Assembly (NCBI GenBank): GCA_013396655.1
Contig: WBMV01004349.1
Location: 102,554 to 166,553, forward strand
Direction of reading: 5' to 3'
DNA: 64,000 nt
Origin: Campylorhamphus procurvoides
Taxonomy: Eukaryota; Chordata; Aves; Passeriformes; Dendrocolaptidae
Both the position numbers and the translations under genes were made by a program. Positions within the stretch are counted from its first letter, which is position 1. Each line of letters begins with the position of its first letter. This document shows, one piece after another, positions 37,001 through 52,000 of the stretch. Below the pieces are notes generated by a model. The model was not told the DNA's origin. It was given only the letters and a program-made list of their open reading frames with translations, and searched no databases.

Positions 37001-40000
37001 AGGATTAAAGAAAGGAGGGCATAGCTGGGGCTGCCCAAACCCCACCCCAAAAATAACCCCAGCCTCTGAAGGGCTTCTCACTCCCCAACCTGTTTGTTTC
37101 CAGCCCAGCAAACTGCTATTTTAAGGCATGTGATGATTAATCACTTACTTTCCTACTTCCACTTAAGCAGGGCATGTTTTGGATTATTTTAAATAAATAT
37201 ATTTAAAGTCTATGCAGTGTTGATTTGCTACACAACCTTTCATCACAAGGATTCCAAACACAGGGATAATTTGGTTAAAATTGAAAATGAGGTAAGATTG
37301 CAAAGCTACCCAAACACTCCCTGAGCTGGCTGATCTGGGAAGACAAACACTGATAATGTGCTTTACACTCTGCTGCTGCTGAGGGACAAAGGACAGGTGG
37401 GGTTCCCAAGGTGCTGCTGGCTCAGGTTGGACCATCCAACACCCAACAACTGCAAAAAGGTCACCAAGTGCAAACCAGGACACAACACGCTCTGCCATGA
37501 CTGCAGTTTCCACCAGGCTGCTCAGAAAAACTCACTCCAGCTTCAAAAATAAAATTAGAAAAAGAGCCAAACCCACTGTCACCCAATTTAAGCCCTTCTC
37601 TGTTGTGCCCTGAAGGTCTCTGAAGATTTGATTTGCAGAAAAATAATGATGGAACTGGGATGGTCCCATACAATGGGATCCTTCTGTCAAACAAATAGCT
37701 ACAAATAATCTACACTGTGTTTTCTAAATCCACCAAAAAGAAAGAACAGGCTCCGTCCTGTAGTCGTGGAACATCACATTCACACTTCCAACACGTTTTC
37801 AGTCATCCCACAGCCCCAGATCCCTTATTATCCTGGGGAAAAAGCTATTTCTGCCCCAACAGTGACATCATTTCCTACACACAAGGTGAACAAGCACCTA
37901 CCTCTATCTGCTTGTCTTTGAAGATGTTGTTGATGCTGCTGTTAAAAGCTGCTCCAGAAAACATAGAAGTTATTGGATAGGTCAGGTCTAGAATAGTTTT
38001 AAACACCGAGTTCATCACCTGAAAATAAAATTAAAAAGGCATTTCAGAGGTAAAGACAGGCCAGAATCCATGTGAGTGTGTGCACTAATGGCTGCAGCTC
38101 CAGAGCCATCACACTGCAGATGTGACACGTGTGAGTGCACAAGGCACAGAGGGGACACAGAGACACCTCCACAAACACAACCAGCAGCTCCTTGTGTGGC
38201 AAAGACATGGAAAACCAAAAGCAGCAGCACCGTCTGCAAATGCCCTGGCAAAGTGTGCAGGGCATTGATGCCCCTGTGCCCCCAAATGTGCCCATCCCCC
38301 AGGGCAGCACATGCACTTGGGGGGCACAGCTTCATCCTTTGGCACTTTTGATATCACAGCAAGATATTATGAGTTTTGTTCCCCTTCACCATCCTCTCCA
38401 GAGGTTCAGCAGTGTGGGAAGGAAAGCATAAATCCATCTCCTTTCCCCTGGGGATCTCCCCTGATTTTTCTCCGATCTTAAAGGGTTTTTTCTGCCTCTG
38501 CACTTGGAAAGTTGTGCCTGGGGTTCCTTGGGACTGCAGCAAGGTTCAGTCAGTCACATGAGACAGAGCTTTAGACACTCTGTGTGCACCAGGATGGGTG
38601 ATTTGCCATCCCCAAAGTGAGTTGTTGGGTTTGTACCCAGCATTTGGGTCTCTGCAGAGCCACAGAAACCAAACCCCACCAGCCCTTTCCCAGCACACAC
38701 AGGCATGGGCAGGGGGGTCTCTTCCAAACACACACCCACCAGAATGAAGCTTTCATGGATTTCTTTTTTCCCATTTCAACAGCATTCAGACACCTATTGG
38801 ATAAAATGATGAAAATCCCTGAACTTGTGGCATTATGATCATTGTATTTGTCCATAACCAGGGCACTGATGTCAAACCCTGATAAATCCTAATAAAATTC
38901 AATACTTTATACATTACATCACAGTCAGAACGTAATAGAAGACCAAAAAATTGCTTCCCAATTAAATAGGGTTTCACTGGATGAAATCTTTGTGTTGGAT
39001 GAAATATCTTCTCTCTCCACGTTCTCTGTAACTTAAACAACTTCCCAGAGAACTGGAAATCACAGCCAGGCACAGAAGAGGGAACAGCCTCCAACCTGCT
39101 GTTAAAGCAGCTGTGAGCAACATCTGGCCTTGGCTTCACTCCAGCAATGATTGAAAGAACAGCAGGATTAGCTGCCTTTAAATATATATGAGATCTGCCC
39201 AGAGAATACATGTCCAAGGATAAAAAAGAGATCCTTAAAACCAAGGCTATGAACAGGACCTGTGGGAGAATGTAAAAGCCTGAGCACAAACCCAACTCTG
39301 AACATTCCCACCCTCATTTGGGGTGTGATGGGGTGAGGACATCACACTGCACAGAGCAGCTCCCCTCACTTCAGAGGGAATTAGGTCTGTGCTGGAAACA
39401 AAGCTCAGGCCTCTGAGAGTACCCAGAATGATTCCATCAGGGGAGAGGCATTTACAAAAAGCTCTTTATTTAATACTGAAGAAAACTCCCTCCCACTCAG
39501 CACCGACCACTGGCCTTGCCTTCCTGCAAATTATATTTCTAATCATTTCCCCTCCAAGTAATGCCCACAGTGAGCTTGTCCATGGGCAGAGCACTTCCAA
39601 TTAACAGCTATTCCTTAATAGCCTCATCCCTCATAGCTAGAAGATGCCCTTTGAGCTGATGCTGATGGCCAACAGCCTTCTAAGAACAGCTGCTCCCACC
39701 TCCCATTCCCAGATAAGTCCAGTTAAAGATCCCCCTCTGGAAAGGCACTTGGAGCCTTCTGGTTCTTGCTCCACTTCCCACCAAAGCTCAAGGGCCACGG
39801 GCAGGGACACCTTCCACTGTCCCAGGGTGCTCCAAGCCCTGTCCAACCTGGCCTTGGACACTCCAGGGCTGGGGCAGCCCCAGCTTCTCTGGGCACCCTG
39901 TGCCAGGGCCTGCCCTCCCTCCCAGGGAGGAGTTTTTCCCTAAATTTCATTGACTTCCCATGGATTTTCACTGCAAGATGAGCTCTCTTTTTAAAAAGAC

Positions 40001-43000
40001 CTTCAACCCTAAAATCTTTCATAAAAGCAGCCCTGGGGTTTCAAGGAACTTCAGCAAGGAAGGGACAAGGTTCTGCTCACAGAGCAGAAGGAAAGAGCAA
40101 ACACTGGAGGAATTTTCATCTCTGGCTGTTTTGGGTTTTGATGAAGAATTGTGGTAAACTGGTGTCAAAACCCAGGATAATCCCAGGACTTTTTTTAGTG
40201 TTCCTGAGTATATAAAAAAAAGCAAAGGCATGGGAAAACTTGTTGCAAGAACAAAAAACTGATCCAATCCTTTTTTTTGACTACTCCAGAGGTATCCAGA
40301 TTTTCCTTTAGTGCCTCCTCAGCGTTCACCATAAAGTTTTAATGAAACAAGCAAAGGAATTGACACAGAAAAAATGCTAAAGACAAAATAAAAACCTAAC
40401 TTAGGGCAATGGTTTCAGTTAAACAGCACTATGGGGATGGATTTATCCTGAAGGCAGGAATTATAGACCATGGAAGTTCCGATTTAAAGGTAACCTATTA
40501 AGAAATATAAGAATTTAATAAAATTAGAGTGAATCCAAGATACCAAAAGCACCTCTGAGTCAGGTAAAGGAGACAAACAGTATGTTTAAATCAGATGCAG
40601 CCATCCTGTTAAATAGGATTAATATAAGTTAACATCTCACCTGCACAATCATGAGCTGATTGATCGCTGCAGGGTCACACCAGAATGCTTTGGGGCTCAA
40701 CTGGGCATTTCAAAGCAACAGGCACCTTGAGATTTTGCAAGGAGCCTTTTCTCTGAATTTCCCCAATCCCAGTTCCCATTTAGGGTTAATTGCACCACCC
40801 AAATAACACCACTGAAATGGGAAATACGAACCATACCACGACACTGAAGATTTTTTCTTAATAGAAAAAAACTTTACCAAAACCAGAACAGGTTCCCCAC
40901 AGCTCCTGGCCCCCTAAAGCAGGTTCTCTGCAGCTCATGGACACCAGAGCAGGTTTCCTGCAGCTCATGGACACCAGAGCAGGTTCACTGCAGCTCCTGG
41001 CCCCCTAAAGCAGGTTCTCTGCAGCTCCTGGACACCCAGAGCAGGTTCTCTGCAGCTCCTGGCCCCCTAAAGCAGGTCCTTTGCATCTCATGGACACCAG
41101 AGCAGGTTCTCTGCAGCTCATGGCCCCCTAAAGCAGGTCCTCTGCAGCTCAACCCCAGTTAAGACACAGTAAGTGTCCCTTAATTAACACACAGCCTGTA
41201 ACGAACCTCTGAGTCATTTTGGATTCCCTGGGTGTGCTGGAGCTGCTTTGGCTCCTGTAACCTCGTGCTGTGCCTGGTCTAGAGCTGAGCAGCACCCAGC
41301 ACTCCTTGCCCAGGGACTGGAGCAGGTCCTTGCTGATCTCTGCCCAGGATGCCCTTCCCTTCCCACCCCACCATGCCCATCCTTGGTGCCCATCCAGCCT
41401 GGCACCGCTTTCCTGCAGAATGCTGTTTGTTTGCAGGGCTCGGAGCTGTTGCTGTACACAAATTCTGGCACAGGAACAGAACCAGAGTGTGGGATGAGAA
41501 GTGATTTGCAAAACATTGCACCTACTAATGATCCTCTCTCTGTGACTCCTCGGCAAAGGGACCCTTTGTGGGTGTCCCAGTGTCCCCAGCAGCCCTTCTC
41601 CTGAGCCCTATGTTGGTCACACCCTGCTCCTCCACGTTCCCAACCTGCACCCATGGGGGCTGTAGGTGTGGGCATCACCTGGCATGGCAGAGAACAGCCT
41701 GTTCCTGAAACCAACAGATAGAGCAGATCAAGAGAAGCAGCTGAGGGAGCTGGGGGGGCTCACCCTGGAGAAAAGGAGGCTCAGGGGGGACCTTCTGGCT
41801 CTGCAGTTCCCTGACAGGAGGAGGGAGCTGGGGAGGGTTGGGCTCTGCTCCCAGGGAACAGGGACAGGAGGAGAGGGAACGGCCTCAGGCTGGGCCAGGG
41901 ATGGTTTACATTGGATTCCTCATGGAAAGGATTGTCAAGCCCTGGCACAGCTGCCCAGGGCAGTGGTGGAGCCACCATCCCTGGAGGGGGCACTTCAGGA
42001 CATGGTTTAGTGGTGGCCTTGGCAGTGCTGGCTGGATTTGATGATCTTAAAGGTCCATTCCAATGGTTCTGTGATTCCATGAGGAGCACCAGGATCCACC
42101 CTAACAGCAGCTTGGCCTGAGCCAGCTGAGGCTGCTGGTTGTGCCTCCCCTGCCTCTGCAGCAGCTCCTGCAGAGGAGCTGGAGGGGAAGCACCAGGCAA
42201 GAAAACCCAAGCACAGTATCTCCCAAAGTGCAAAGAGCAGGGCAGTGCCAGGGGCAGAACCTCCTGGCTGCAGCCTCAGAATCCCATGGTTATTGGAGCT
42301 GGTGGTGCCACCACAGACAGTGATGGGCATCAAACCACCCACTGGCCAGTCCTCATCCCCACTGGGGAAAGCTTTTCAGCTACACCCTCCTAGAACCATA
42401 TTCCCTTCCACAGCAGAATATTCCATTCTTTGGGAAATATTTATACTCTGAAATATTAACTCTCCAGTTAGAAACCCCAATAATCTGCAAACAGAAAAGC
42501 TTTGGCTTGTTTGCTCTGCTGGTTAAACTGAGGTACAGAAAGGAGATACACAGAAGCAATAAATAGTAACTGGTCTCATTTGGAATTTTCACATCCCTCT
42601 GTATTTTGGCAAAAGAGTCATTTAATTCTTTGCTGCTTCATTTGGTCCAGAAAACACATCCTATTAAAAATACCCCTTCTCCCAGGCCCAAGTGTACAAC
42701 CAGAATTTCTGAAAATACCAAAACCAGAAATAACTTCAGGACAAACCCAGCATTTAGTTTGATGGATTAAAAGGGCAAATAAAAAAAGATCAGAGTCAGC
42801 TAATCCATCCTATTGAAGACATTCCCAAACTGGCCCCAGGCTGAAAAAGCCAGGTTGCAAGAACCTGTACAAATCACCTTCAGCAGAACAAGCCAAGAGC
42901 TCCAGAGGAGCAGGAGCAGCAGCTTCTGGAGCAGGGAATGCTGAAGCCTTTCTGCATAACACTGGCTGAACAAAGAGGCTCCCTGAGTCGTCCCAGATGG

Positions 43001-46000
43001 CTGTGATGCTGCTCTGGGGAACAGCAGGAATGGTCCTGCAGCTCTGGGAGTTCGGGGTTATCTGATGGATTTGTCACCTCCCTCACACTTGTCCCCTTTG
43101 AGTGAATCTTCCAAGAATCCCCCCCAAACCTCCCTGCTGTTCCCCACAGCGCTGGGGCTCAGGAAAGGAGCATTTCTGGTTCCCCAAACCACCCTGGACT
43201 GGCTGTCAGCAGACAGAGCAGGCTTTGCTCCTGTCATTCCCAAACCCCTGAACAGTCTCTGGGTTGGATGTGGATCTGTCAGAACATTCCTGAAAGACCT
43301 CAGGAAAATCCATTCTTCATTGATAAGATGAAGTTTGCTTTCACAGAGGTCATCACCCTCTCCTCCTGCTACTTATTTGCAGGTTTCAAGGTTCCAACAC
43401 CTTGAGCAGCCCAAGGCTGAGAAAAACTTGCCTTTTCCTCTGTGAAACATTCTCTGAGATTTGCAACTTTGGGTCAGAAGTTAATCAAGTGATCAAATGC
43501 CTTCATTCCACCTTTAACTATTCCTGGAGAAAGCGAGTGTGATTCCAGCTCAGGCTGGCAAGCTCCAGAGCTGCAGTGCTGGGAAGGAAGCTGGTCTGGA
43601 TGGGAACACAGCCCTGGGAAGCCCAGGAAACAGCTCTGCCTCACCTCCTGCACAGGAGAGCTGACAAGTTCATAAACAAGAAGGGAACTCTCTGGAAAAG
43701 AGGAAAATTCCATGGCTGTAGCCTCGAGTGGGAGAGAGGGCAGTGAGCCAGGGGGTGCTGGGGCTGGAAAACCATTGCAGGGAGGTGTCAGCACATGCTC
43801 CCCCTGCTCAGGTGCTGCCCTGTAAGCATTTGGGAGCAACCAGAGTGGGAAATAAAGTACAAGGTTAAAGGGGTGTGAGATACAGCTCAGTGAAGTTGGG
43901 TTTATGTCCTTAAGCTTGAGCCTCCTCCAGCTTTGGGATTCCAGCAAACTGCTCTGGATCATGAACAGTTTATGTCTTGGGTGCTACCCAACCCAGCCAG
44001 GCACATGCAGCTCTTAGGTAAAAAGCACAAAATCCATGTTCTGCCAGCAAACAGTGACAGGGGCCCACAGTGCTCTGCCCACCAGGACAGCACAAACATG
44101 CCAGGGCTCCAAAATGCATGTCATGCCCCAGGTTGTCCAGTGAGTGGAACCTGGAGAGGGACTCTTTGTCAGGGACTGCAGTGATGGCACAAGGAGTGAT
44201 GGGAACAAACTGAAAGAGGGCAAATTTAGGTTGGATATTAAGAAGGAATTCTTCCCTGTGAGGGTGGGCAGGCCCTGGCACAGGGTGCCCAGAGAAGCTG
44301 TGGCTGCCCCATCCCTGGAAGTGTCCAAGGCCAGGTTGGACAGGGCTTGGAGCACCCTGGGCTAGTGGAAGGTGTCCCTGCCCATGGCAGGGGGTGGGAC
44401 TGGATGGGCTTTAAGGTCTCTCCCAACCCCTTCACATTCTATGTTTTTATGATCTGATCAGGACAGAGTACATTTCGTCTCATAGCTATGGTTAGAAGAC
44501 ACCTGGGAGAGGCAAATACTGTACATGTGCCACGCACAGGCTCCTATTGCCCCCTAAAACCAAAGATCTAAGCTGACCCAGAGCTTAACCTTATTTAGAA
44601 AATTTCCAGTGTAGCTTCATTTTCAAGAAGAAAACCTACAGGAAAAGGTGGTTTTGATATGAACAATACAAAGCTTCAACCAGCAAACCTCAGAAATAAC
44701 ACTCACCTTCACCTTCAGTCAGTCTGAACCAGTTCCACCTGGTCCTACCATAGTTCTTCTCCAACACCTTCCCAATAAATAAAACCAAGGCCAGGTTGGA
44801 CGGGGCTTGGAGCAACCTGGGCTAGTGGAAGGTGTCCCTGCCCAGGGCACAGGGTAGAACAAGATGAGCTTCCAGGTCCCTTCCAACCCAAAACAGCCTG
44901 GGATTCCATGATAAAGAGATTCACCCACTGAAGTCACTATTTAAAATAACCTTCCTAAAACTCGGGATAACTATGAAAATAAGCTTTTGTTGTATTGAAT
45001 ATTGAAAATCCAGAATTTCTCCCGGCCCAGAGTCCCACCACTGCGAGGTGCAGGCAGGCCCAGGAACGACCCCTTTGTAGTTAGTTTAGAGAAGGATTAC
45101 CTCTGTCACTCAGTTCCACTGACACCTGACAGCATGGGGGAGAGAGAGAGAATCACACAAGAGAGAAACACATTTGTTGAGAGTCGGAAACGCATCCAAA
45201 GAGAAGGTAAAACACAGACAAACAGGGGTCACCCCACTGGACCAACAGCTTTGTGTCGCCGGCGTGCACGGGGTTTGTGCCCAGCTGAGCCCAGACAGCA
45301 CCCTGCGCTGGGTGCCCCTCGGCCAGGGCTCTGCGGGCTCTCTGTGCCCCCAGAAGGGCAGGGCAGGGCAGCAGGGGCAGTGCTCACCATGGCCCACTGG
45401 CGGGCTTTGATCCTCATCTGGGTGTAGCTGCGCTCCTCGGCGTAGAGCGCGCTCATGAAGGCGCCGATGGACGTGCCTCCGATCATGTCCACGGGGATGC
45501 CGGCCTCGAGCAGCGCCCGGATCACGCCCACCTGGGAGCAGCCCCTGTGCCAAGGGAGGGAAGCAGAGCCATCAGCACACGGGCAGCCACGGCAAGGGGG
45601 CGGCAGGGGAACGGTGCCTTCCGAGCTGGACAGGAGTCTCTTCCCAAACAAGCCCCAGGAACAAAGAGGAACGGGGGAATCTTCCGAGGGGACACGACCA
45701 CACGGCCTGGCTTTGGTAGGAAAGGCAGGGAGATGAAAACAGCCAAGAGTCAAGGCAGGGCAGCTGAGGGGGAAGGCAATGTGGCTTTGAGGGAGCCAGA
45801 TCCACTGGGGTCCTTCCAAAGCAGGCAGGGATGGCTGGATTTCAGAGCTCTTCCCACGGATTTCTTTTCCTGACTGCCCTCAGAAACTCAGCCAAGCCTG
45901 GCATCGTGGGAGGGGGCACAGGATGGATTAATACCCAGTTTGACGATGGAAACAAAGAGCAAGAGGAGACAGACAGAGGGTCAGTCTGCAGGTGAGGAGG

Positions 46001-49000
46001 CAGTGACTGAGGGTGACACACATTCCTCCAGGAGAGCAAATGTATTCCTGGATTTCAAGAAGTGCAGGAGCAACTCAGAGCAATAACAGAGACGAGCGAC
46101 CCTCAGGGCTGACAGGACAAGAGGAAAACAGAGGCAACAAAGCCCCTACAGCAATGAGCTCTTAGCAGCTCTGCTCCCACGGATTTGGGAATCACTGTGA
46201 ATATTCTGTGAGAAATATTAACCTGCTGTTCAGTGTGAGCTCAAGGGGCAAACCAAAGCAACCAGAACAAAACAGAAAACATCCAGGAGGGACCAGCATT
46301 TGGAAAACTGCAAGCAGGCTGACACTTCTGCACCAAAAGAAAAGAGCAGGGCTAGAAAATGACAGAGGGAAGCACAAAAGGTGACCAGAATATGGGAAGG
46401 ACTCCACATGAGAAGGAACTCAACTCAAATCACTGACTAGGGAAGACCCTGGGCGATGGGAGACTGCAGGGCCAGCAATGATATCACCATGCAGAGATTT
46501 TAATGCAGAGGAAAGAATTCACAGACAGGTGTATGTAAAGCGCAAATTGAGGAAACCACTGTTAGCACATGCTGAAGAGGTCAAATCCCAAATGGATTTA
46601 AATGTGGAAAGGATGAATCAAAGGTACCAGGCTGTCAGTGGCTCCTAAACATGACAAATGGGAGGGCAGGCTGGTGTTCAGGAGGCTCAGAAGCTGCAAA
46701 TACTCAATTCTGGAGCAGTGTCTGCTACCCACCACCAAAAATGAGAGAGCAGAGGTGGAATGTCTCCTGTGATCCTATAAACATTGATCAGATCTGACTT
46801 TCTGTCCCCTAACAGGAGAGGGATTCCTGTCAGAGACAGAGGCACTGCCAGCACAGGCCAGCTGCCTTCAGAGCAGTCCAACATTACAGTCTCTGCTTCC
46901 AAATGCTTTGTCCAAAGAGTTCAAAGCATTTTGAGCAGTCCAGCCCACCTGGATGGATGCTTTGCAGTCTAAGCCATCCAGCAGTAAAAACCTTCCTTTT
47001 CCTGTCCCCTGTTTGCTCTGTTCCCACTCTCCTTCCCCTTGCTGTTTACATCCTATAAATACTTGCTAACAGCTGCCAAGTCCACCGTAGGTGTCATTTG
47101 GCCAAGTTATGCTGAACACATTCTTTCCATCCAAATAAATCCCCTCCAGCTGCTGAAATGCCCTGGCCAGGTCTGGGGTTATCCTGGTGTAAATGACTTC
47201 CATGACAGACCCGTGCCAGTTAATCCAAGGGCAGAAAACAGCTCAGTTCCCTTCCCTCTCCAAATTCTCCTTCTCCTCCTGCTTTTTCTTCTAAGATGCC
47301 CTGAGTCAACAGGATTAGGTTTTCATCCTGCCATTGTTTTTAGGCTTCTGGAGTGCAGCTATTTTTACACTCTGCTGCTCGTGCCTGGCAATTCCTGCTG
47401 CCTCGACGTTCCATCGAGGAGCAGACCTCTCCCTACCAACCTGCTCCCTGGAAACAGCACACCTCATCTGGGGCTTTTAAGACATGCCAAGCACATTAAA
47501 GCATTTCCTACTTGCAGGACAATTTTAAACTGGCCAGCACTAGCTCCAGACTGGATTCTCTCCCTTTAACTGGTTCTCCTGATTGATGCATCCACGAAAC
47601 ACGAGGGATTTGAGGTGATCCCTCTGGGTTTGTTCCTCCTTTGCTGCATGATGCCTTTGAATGCATAACAAAAGATCATTATTACTTGTATTGGCAAGTG
47701 ACCCCTCCATGCTGTGCATCCCCAGAGTCCCTCCCAACATCCAGCCAAACGCGTGGCAGCCACAGATCTCCAGCACACACAGCAATCCCAAAGCCCTGAG
47801 CTGCAGGGTGGGAACCAAAGTACTTTTTCTGCTTGGAAAGGGACCTCCTAGAAGCTGCCAGACTAGATAATATTTCATTTATCCACAACCACAAAGCTGA
47901 TTCTTCCAGCTCCAGCACCCTAAGCAGGGGCATTCACGGGGCAAAGTAAATCCTGAAGAAAGGCAAAATGTTCCTGAATCCCCCCATCACTCCATGTCCC
48001 CCCCACCTCCTGAAAGACTTAAATAGGCTTTTTCCCCTCTCCCTACAGCTTGAGACCATCACTACCCCAGCATCACAAAACTTCTCAACAAGCCCTCCTG
48101 GCTGGGTGTCCCTTGGCTCCACAAACACGGGCAGGCTGCCAGGGGAGCCACGTGCTGAAGCATCCCCAGGAGCTGGGATGGGCAGCTCTCAGGCTGCAAA
48201 GGAAGAGGAAAACAAAGAGGAGCCAAGAGCCAGGTCAGTGTTAGCAGCCAGAGTAGCAGTGCAGAAAAAAGCAGGGATTGTGCACATCTTGTAATACCAG
48301 GCCCAGTTTCACAGGGGACTTGTCCTGGTTTAGGGAAGATGTGAAAATACAAGTGTTGGGCAAGAGGAGCACAAAGGGACATCCCTCGTGCCAGTGCTGC
48401 ACATACACAGCAGTGCCAGGAAGGACAGGGCAGTCCTGTTAAATAGGAGGAAGGAGCATCCCATGGAGGGGCTGCAGACACAGCTGTCCTTCACCAGGAT
48501 GGAGCAGCCCCCCTGCCAGCATTAATGCCTGTCCCAGGACAGGGGCTCTTGGCACCAAGGACAGGTGACTTTCAAATCATCTGCACCAGACCCCAAAGAT
48601 TTGCCCACAAAGTGCAGAAACTCTTTTCCATTGTGTCTCACTCCCCAGGCTAGGCCTGATCCATTGGTGCCCTTTGCAGAGAGAGCAGAAAAGGCACCAT
48701 CCAGCTTGAGGAGGAGCTGGAAACCAGAGCCAGGCTCAGTTCTGAGCCCTGCCACTGCCTCAGCCTGACCTGCTCACCAGCTCCTGCTCCATGGACTTCC
48801 ACAGCCTCCAAAAGCAGGGCTGTACCTGTTAAATCCCAGGCACCACCCCTTTTTACTACTAATGCTCACAAAGAAATGAGCACAAAGCAGGGAGAGGAGT
48901 TCTGGGTTTGGAGACCTCAACACTTCCCTAAATACCAGAGCCCAGCACAGGGAGCTCAGCCTTGCTGGCAGGAGGTCTTGCAGGAAAATTCCTGCTCCTG

Positions 49001-52000
49001 AAAGGAGCCCTTGCTTTCATCTCCTGGGGAAGTGCCTCTGGCATGTGACTGTAATGCAGGAAGGCCAGAGCACAAGTGATAAAAGGAAAATGCTCCACGT
49101 GCCAGCTCTGCACGTGCCTGCAGAGCCGGGATTAGACAGGGCTCAGGAGGGAGCAGCAAATGCAGGGCATTCCACACTGAAGGGGCAGCAGGAATGCAGG
49201 CTGTCCTCCCTGCTCAGGGCAGGGCTGGCGATGGAAAACACCAGCCATGCAAAAACACAGCCTGGCCACCAAGATTTTTCCCACAAGCCACATTTAACAT
49301 ATAAATATGAAGTTGACTGTCAGCATTAGAAAGAATAACCACGACCCTGGGACAGCTGGAGGGGACACTCGGTTTTCAGACTAAGAGCACAGCAAGGCTG
49401 CAGCTCAACCCCCTCCAAAGCCCACTTGAGCTTCAGGAAGGAAGAGAAAACCCAGCTCAGGCACTCAGCACCCATCTCTGCTCCTAATTCACTCAGCAGG
49501 ATGAAGGAGATCTCCTGGATGCTCTGAAGAGATGCCATTTCCTCTGGTTAGAAAAGGATTAAGGTCATGGTTGCTGCCACCTTTGGTTGTGAAGATCACA
49601 CACTGACCTTGTGCCAGGCAGGCACATCCAGCAGGAAAAGCATCTCCTAGTTATCACAACCCCAGTGAAACCACCTTGCTGCTAGAAAATCCAAATACAA
49701 TATCCTTTTATAGCCCTGATCTTGTTTCTGCTTTACACATTCACTTTAGAACAAGCTTTAAACAAAGGGATTTGTGCCTGACACAGAAATAAATGAGAAA
49801 AGAATTGTTCAGTCTTTCCAGGTTTACCAGCCCAGAAGTGAAGGGATATGTGAGGCATTGGAGGGGAGAAAAAACACAAAATAAAGTCAGATTAGAGAAA
49901 ATGCACCAGGGTTTCTGTTTTCTAATCCCAGCTGCCAGCTCTGGGAAGGGCACAGGAGGGGGGAAGGGGCTGAATGACAACCCTCACCCATGTGGGGACG
50001 TCACACAGAATCCTCTCTCCTACTCTGAGCCAAGAAACAGCTCACTTAGCTGCAAAGAAAGGGGATTCTTTGGAAAACAAATATATCCTCCTTCCCCCAT
50101 TGCTTTGAGACTTCTTTGTGAAAAGTCTTGCAAGAGCCCACTTTGAGCACCATGTTTGGAAGCTGCAGGAATAAACCCAAAGCACTTTGGGGAACATGAC
50201 CAGGAATTTACTCCAAACTTCTCCAACCTCCTGTTTCTCAACAGCAAATCTCATTGCCCAGTGGGTATGGGACAGAGATTCCCCAAAATCCCAGCAATGC
50301 AAGAACCACATGGACTTGTCAACAGAGCATTACAACTGCTCCATGCAAAGAGCTGATTCCAGCACGTTTGTTCAGCAGATCCAAACCCAAGTGACTCCTG
50401 AGCTCCTGCTGCTTGGAGGGTTTAAGAGAAGCCACAACAACCTTCAAGCTCCATGGCAGATGGGAGCAGATGAGTAGTGCCACAGGTGCTGCACATGGCA
50501 AAGAGAAAAAGCACATCATGAAGCATTATGGGGGGTGCCCAGCCATATGAACATGTGCAGACAGAGAGCCTGAAGCCCTCCCAGGAGCTCCCAGCCATGC
50601 CTCAGGAGGTTTGCTCCACCACAGCACACACTCAGAACTCACAGGTTTACTTTTAGGAGTTGGTTTCTGTTTGTTCGAACAATGTGCTCAAGAGCTGACC
50701 TGGGTAAGACTCAAATCAGGTACCAAAATATAAGTTACCCTCATTCAAACTAGGTGTACAAATTACCATCCTTTTTTCCAAGGAAGATCCCACCTTCCTT
50801 ACCTTTCTCCTTCAGCCTCTACCAAACAGCAGCAAAAGTAAAACACCAAGTCAAAGGTGTAATTTCATCTTTAAGGATAGTTTGGATGCTTCTCTGTGAT
50901 TTTACCTCCTGAATATTGACCTGAAATCTGCTTTTTGAAAGGCATGGGGAACACAGGAGCCTGCCTGCATGGCTCACTCTGGAATTCAGCCTTCCATCTG
51001 GTTTGGCTGCACGTGGCAATGGATGCTCCACTCGTGACAAGAGTTGGGCCCAGGCCACTTCTCCAGGCACCTACAGCAGTAATTACACACTCTGAAGTCA
51101 CCAATCTGAGCTCCAAAAAGGGCTATCACACAGAAAAATTCCACTGCACCCTGCACTGAGACACAGATATTAATCTGCACACACAAACCCCATAAGTGAG
51201 GTCACCAAAGAGCTCCCCCTCCTCGGAAAGGCCCCCAGCCCAGCCCAGCCTGCTGTGATGGAGAGGGAAGGCTGGAGGCTGCAAAGGCCATGAGGATTAA
51301 CCTCAGAGCTGCCAACTTTCTGCCTTTCCAACATCAGGAGACAAGATTGGCCTGGGCTACAAAAGGATTACTTTGAAGAATGGGAATTGGAGGAAGGATA
51401 TTTCAAGTATTCGGGGTTTTGTTTTTCCATGACACAAAGCACATTCAGCCCCTTTTGCATCATTTTGACACTTCCCTACTGCAGAAATCCTAGTTCCTCA
51501 GCTGTTACTGGGCACTGACAGGCTGCAGATGCTGCACACCAAGCTCTATTTTTCCATTTAAACTGAAGGAAGAAGCATTTTTCAAGTTCTTTTCATATTT
51601 CAGCTTCATTTCCTGGAACTTTACAGCACTATGGGGATGAGGAATGAGATCCTTTTAGCAGCACACAATCTTCAAGCCCTGTCTTGCTGCAGAAGAGGAA
51701 AGCAGAGCCCTGATGTGCCAGTACTTTGAGCAAGCACCTGGAAAAGCAAGAGGAATTTCATGGATGCTGCCTTACTGCTTCAGGGAGAGGGAACAACAAG
51801 AGAGGACCTGCAACACAACCTCCCCCAGGTCAGGGCTGGACCCACACTCCCACATCCAGCCAGTGATATTTCCATGTCACCAGGAGAGCAAACACCCAGC
51901 TCCAAGACCATCAGGGACATCCAACACGCTCAGGGACCTGCTGGCTCCCATCAGAGCCCCTCTCCTGCAGCAGCTCTGCAGGATGGCAGGAGATCCCAGA

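Larger units (their letters stand above)
33781..37901 (-). other. PNPLA7 intron 6
   Basis: 4.1 kb with the 21-base minisatellite, a short 10-base repeat and one CR1 copy. Confidence 0.9.
38019..45387 (-). other. PNPLA7 intron 5
   Basis: 7.4 kb with four CR1 copies and the 30/31-base minisatellite at 40,890. The catalytic serine exon and the next exon join directly in phase across it. Confidence 0.9.
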
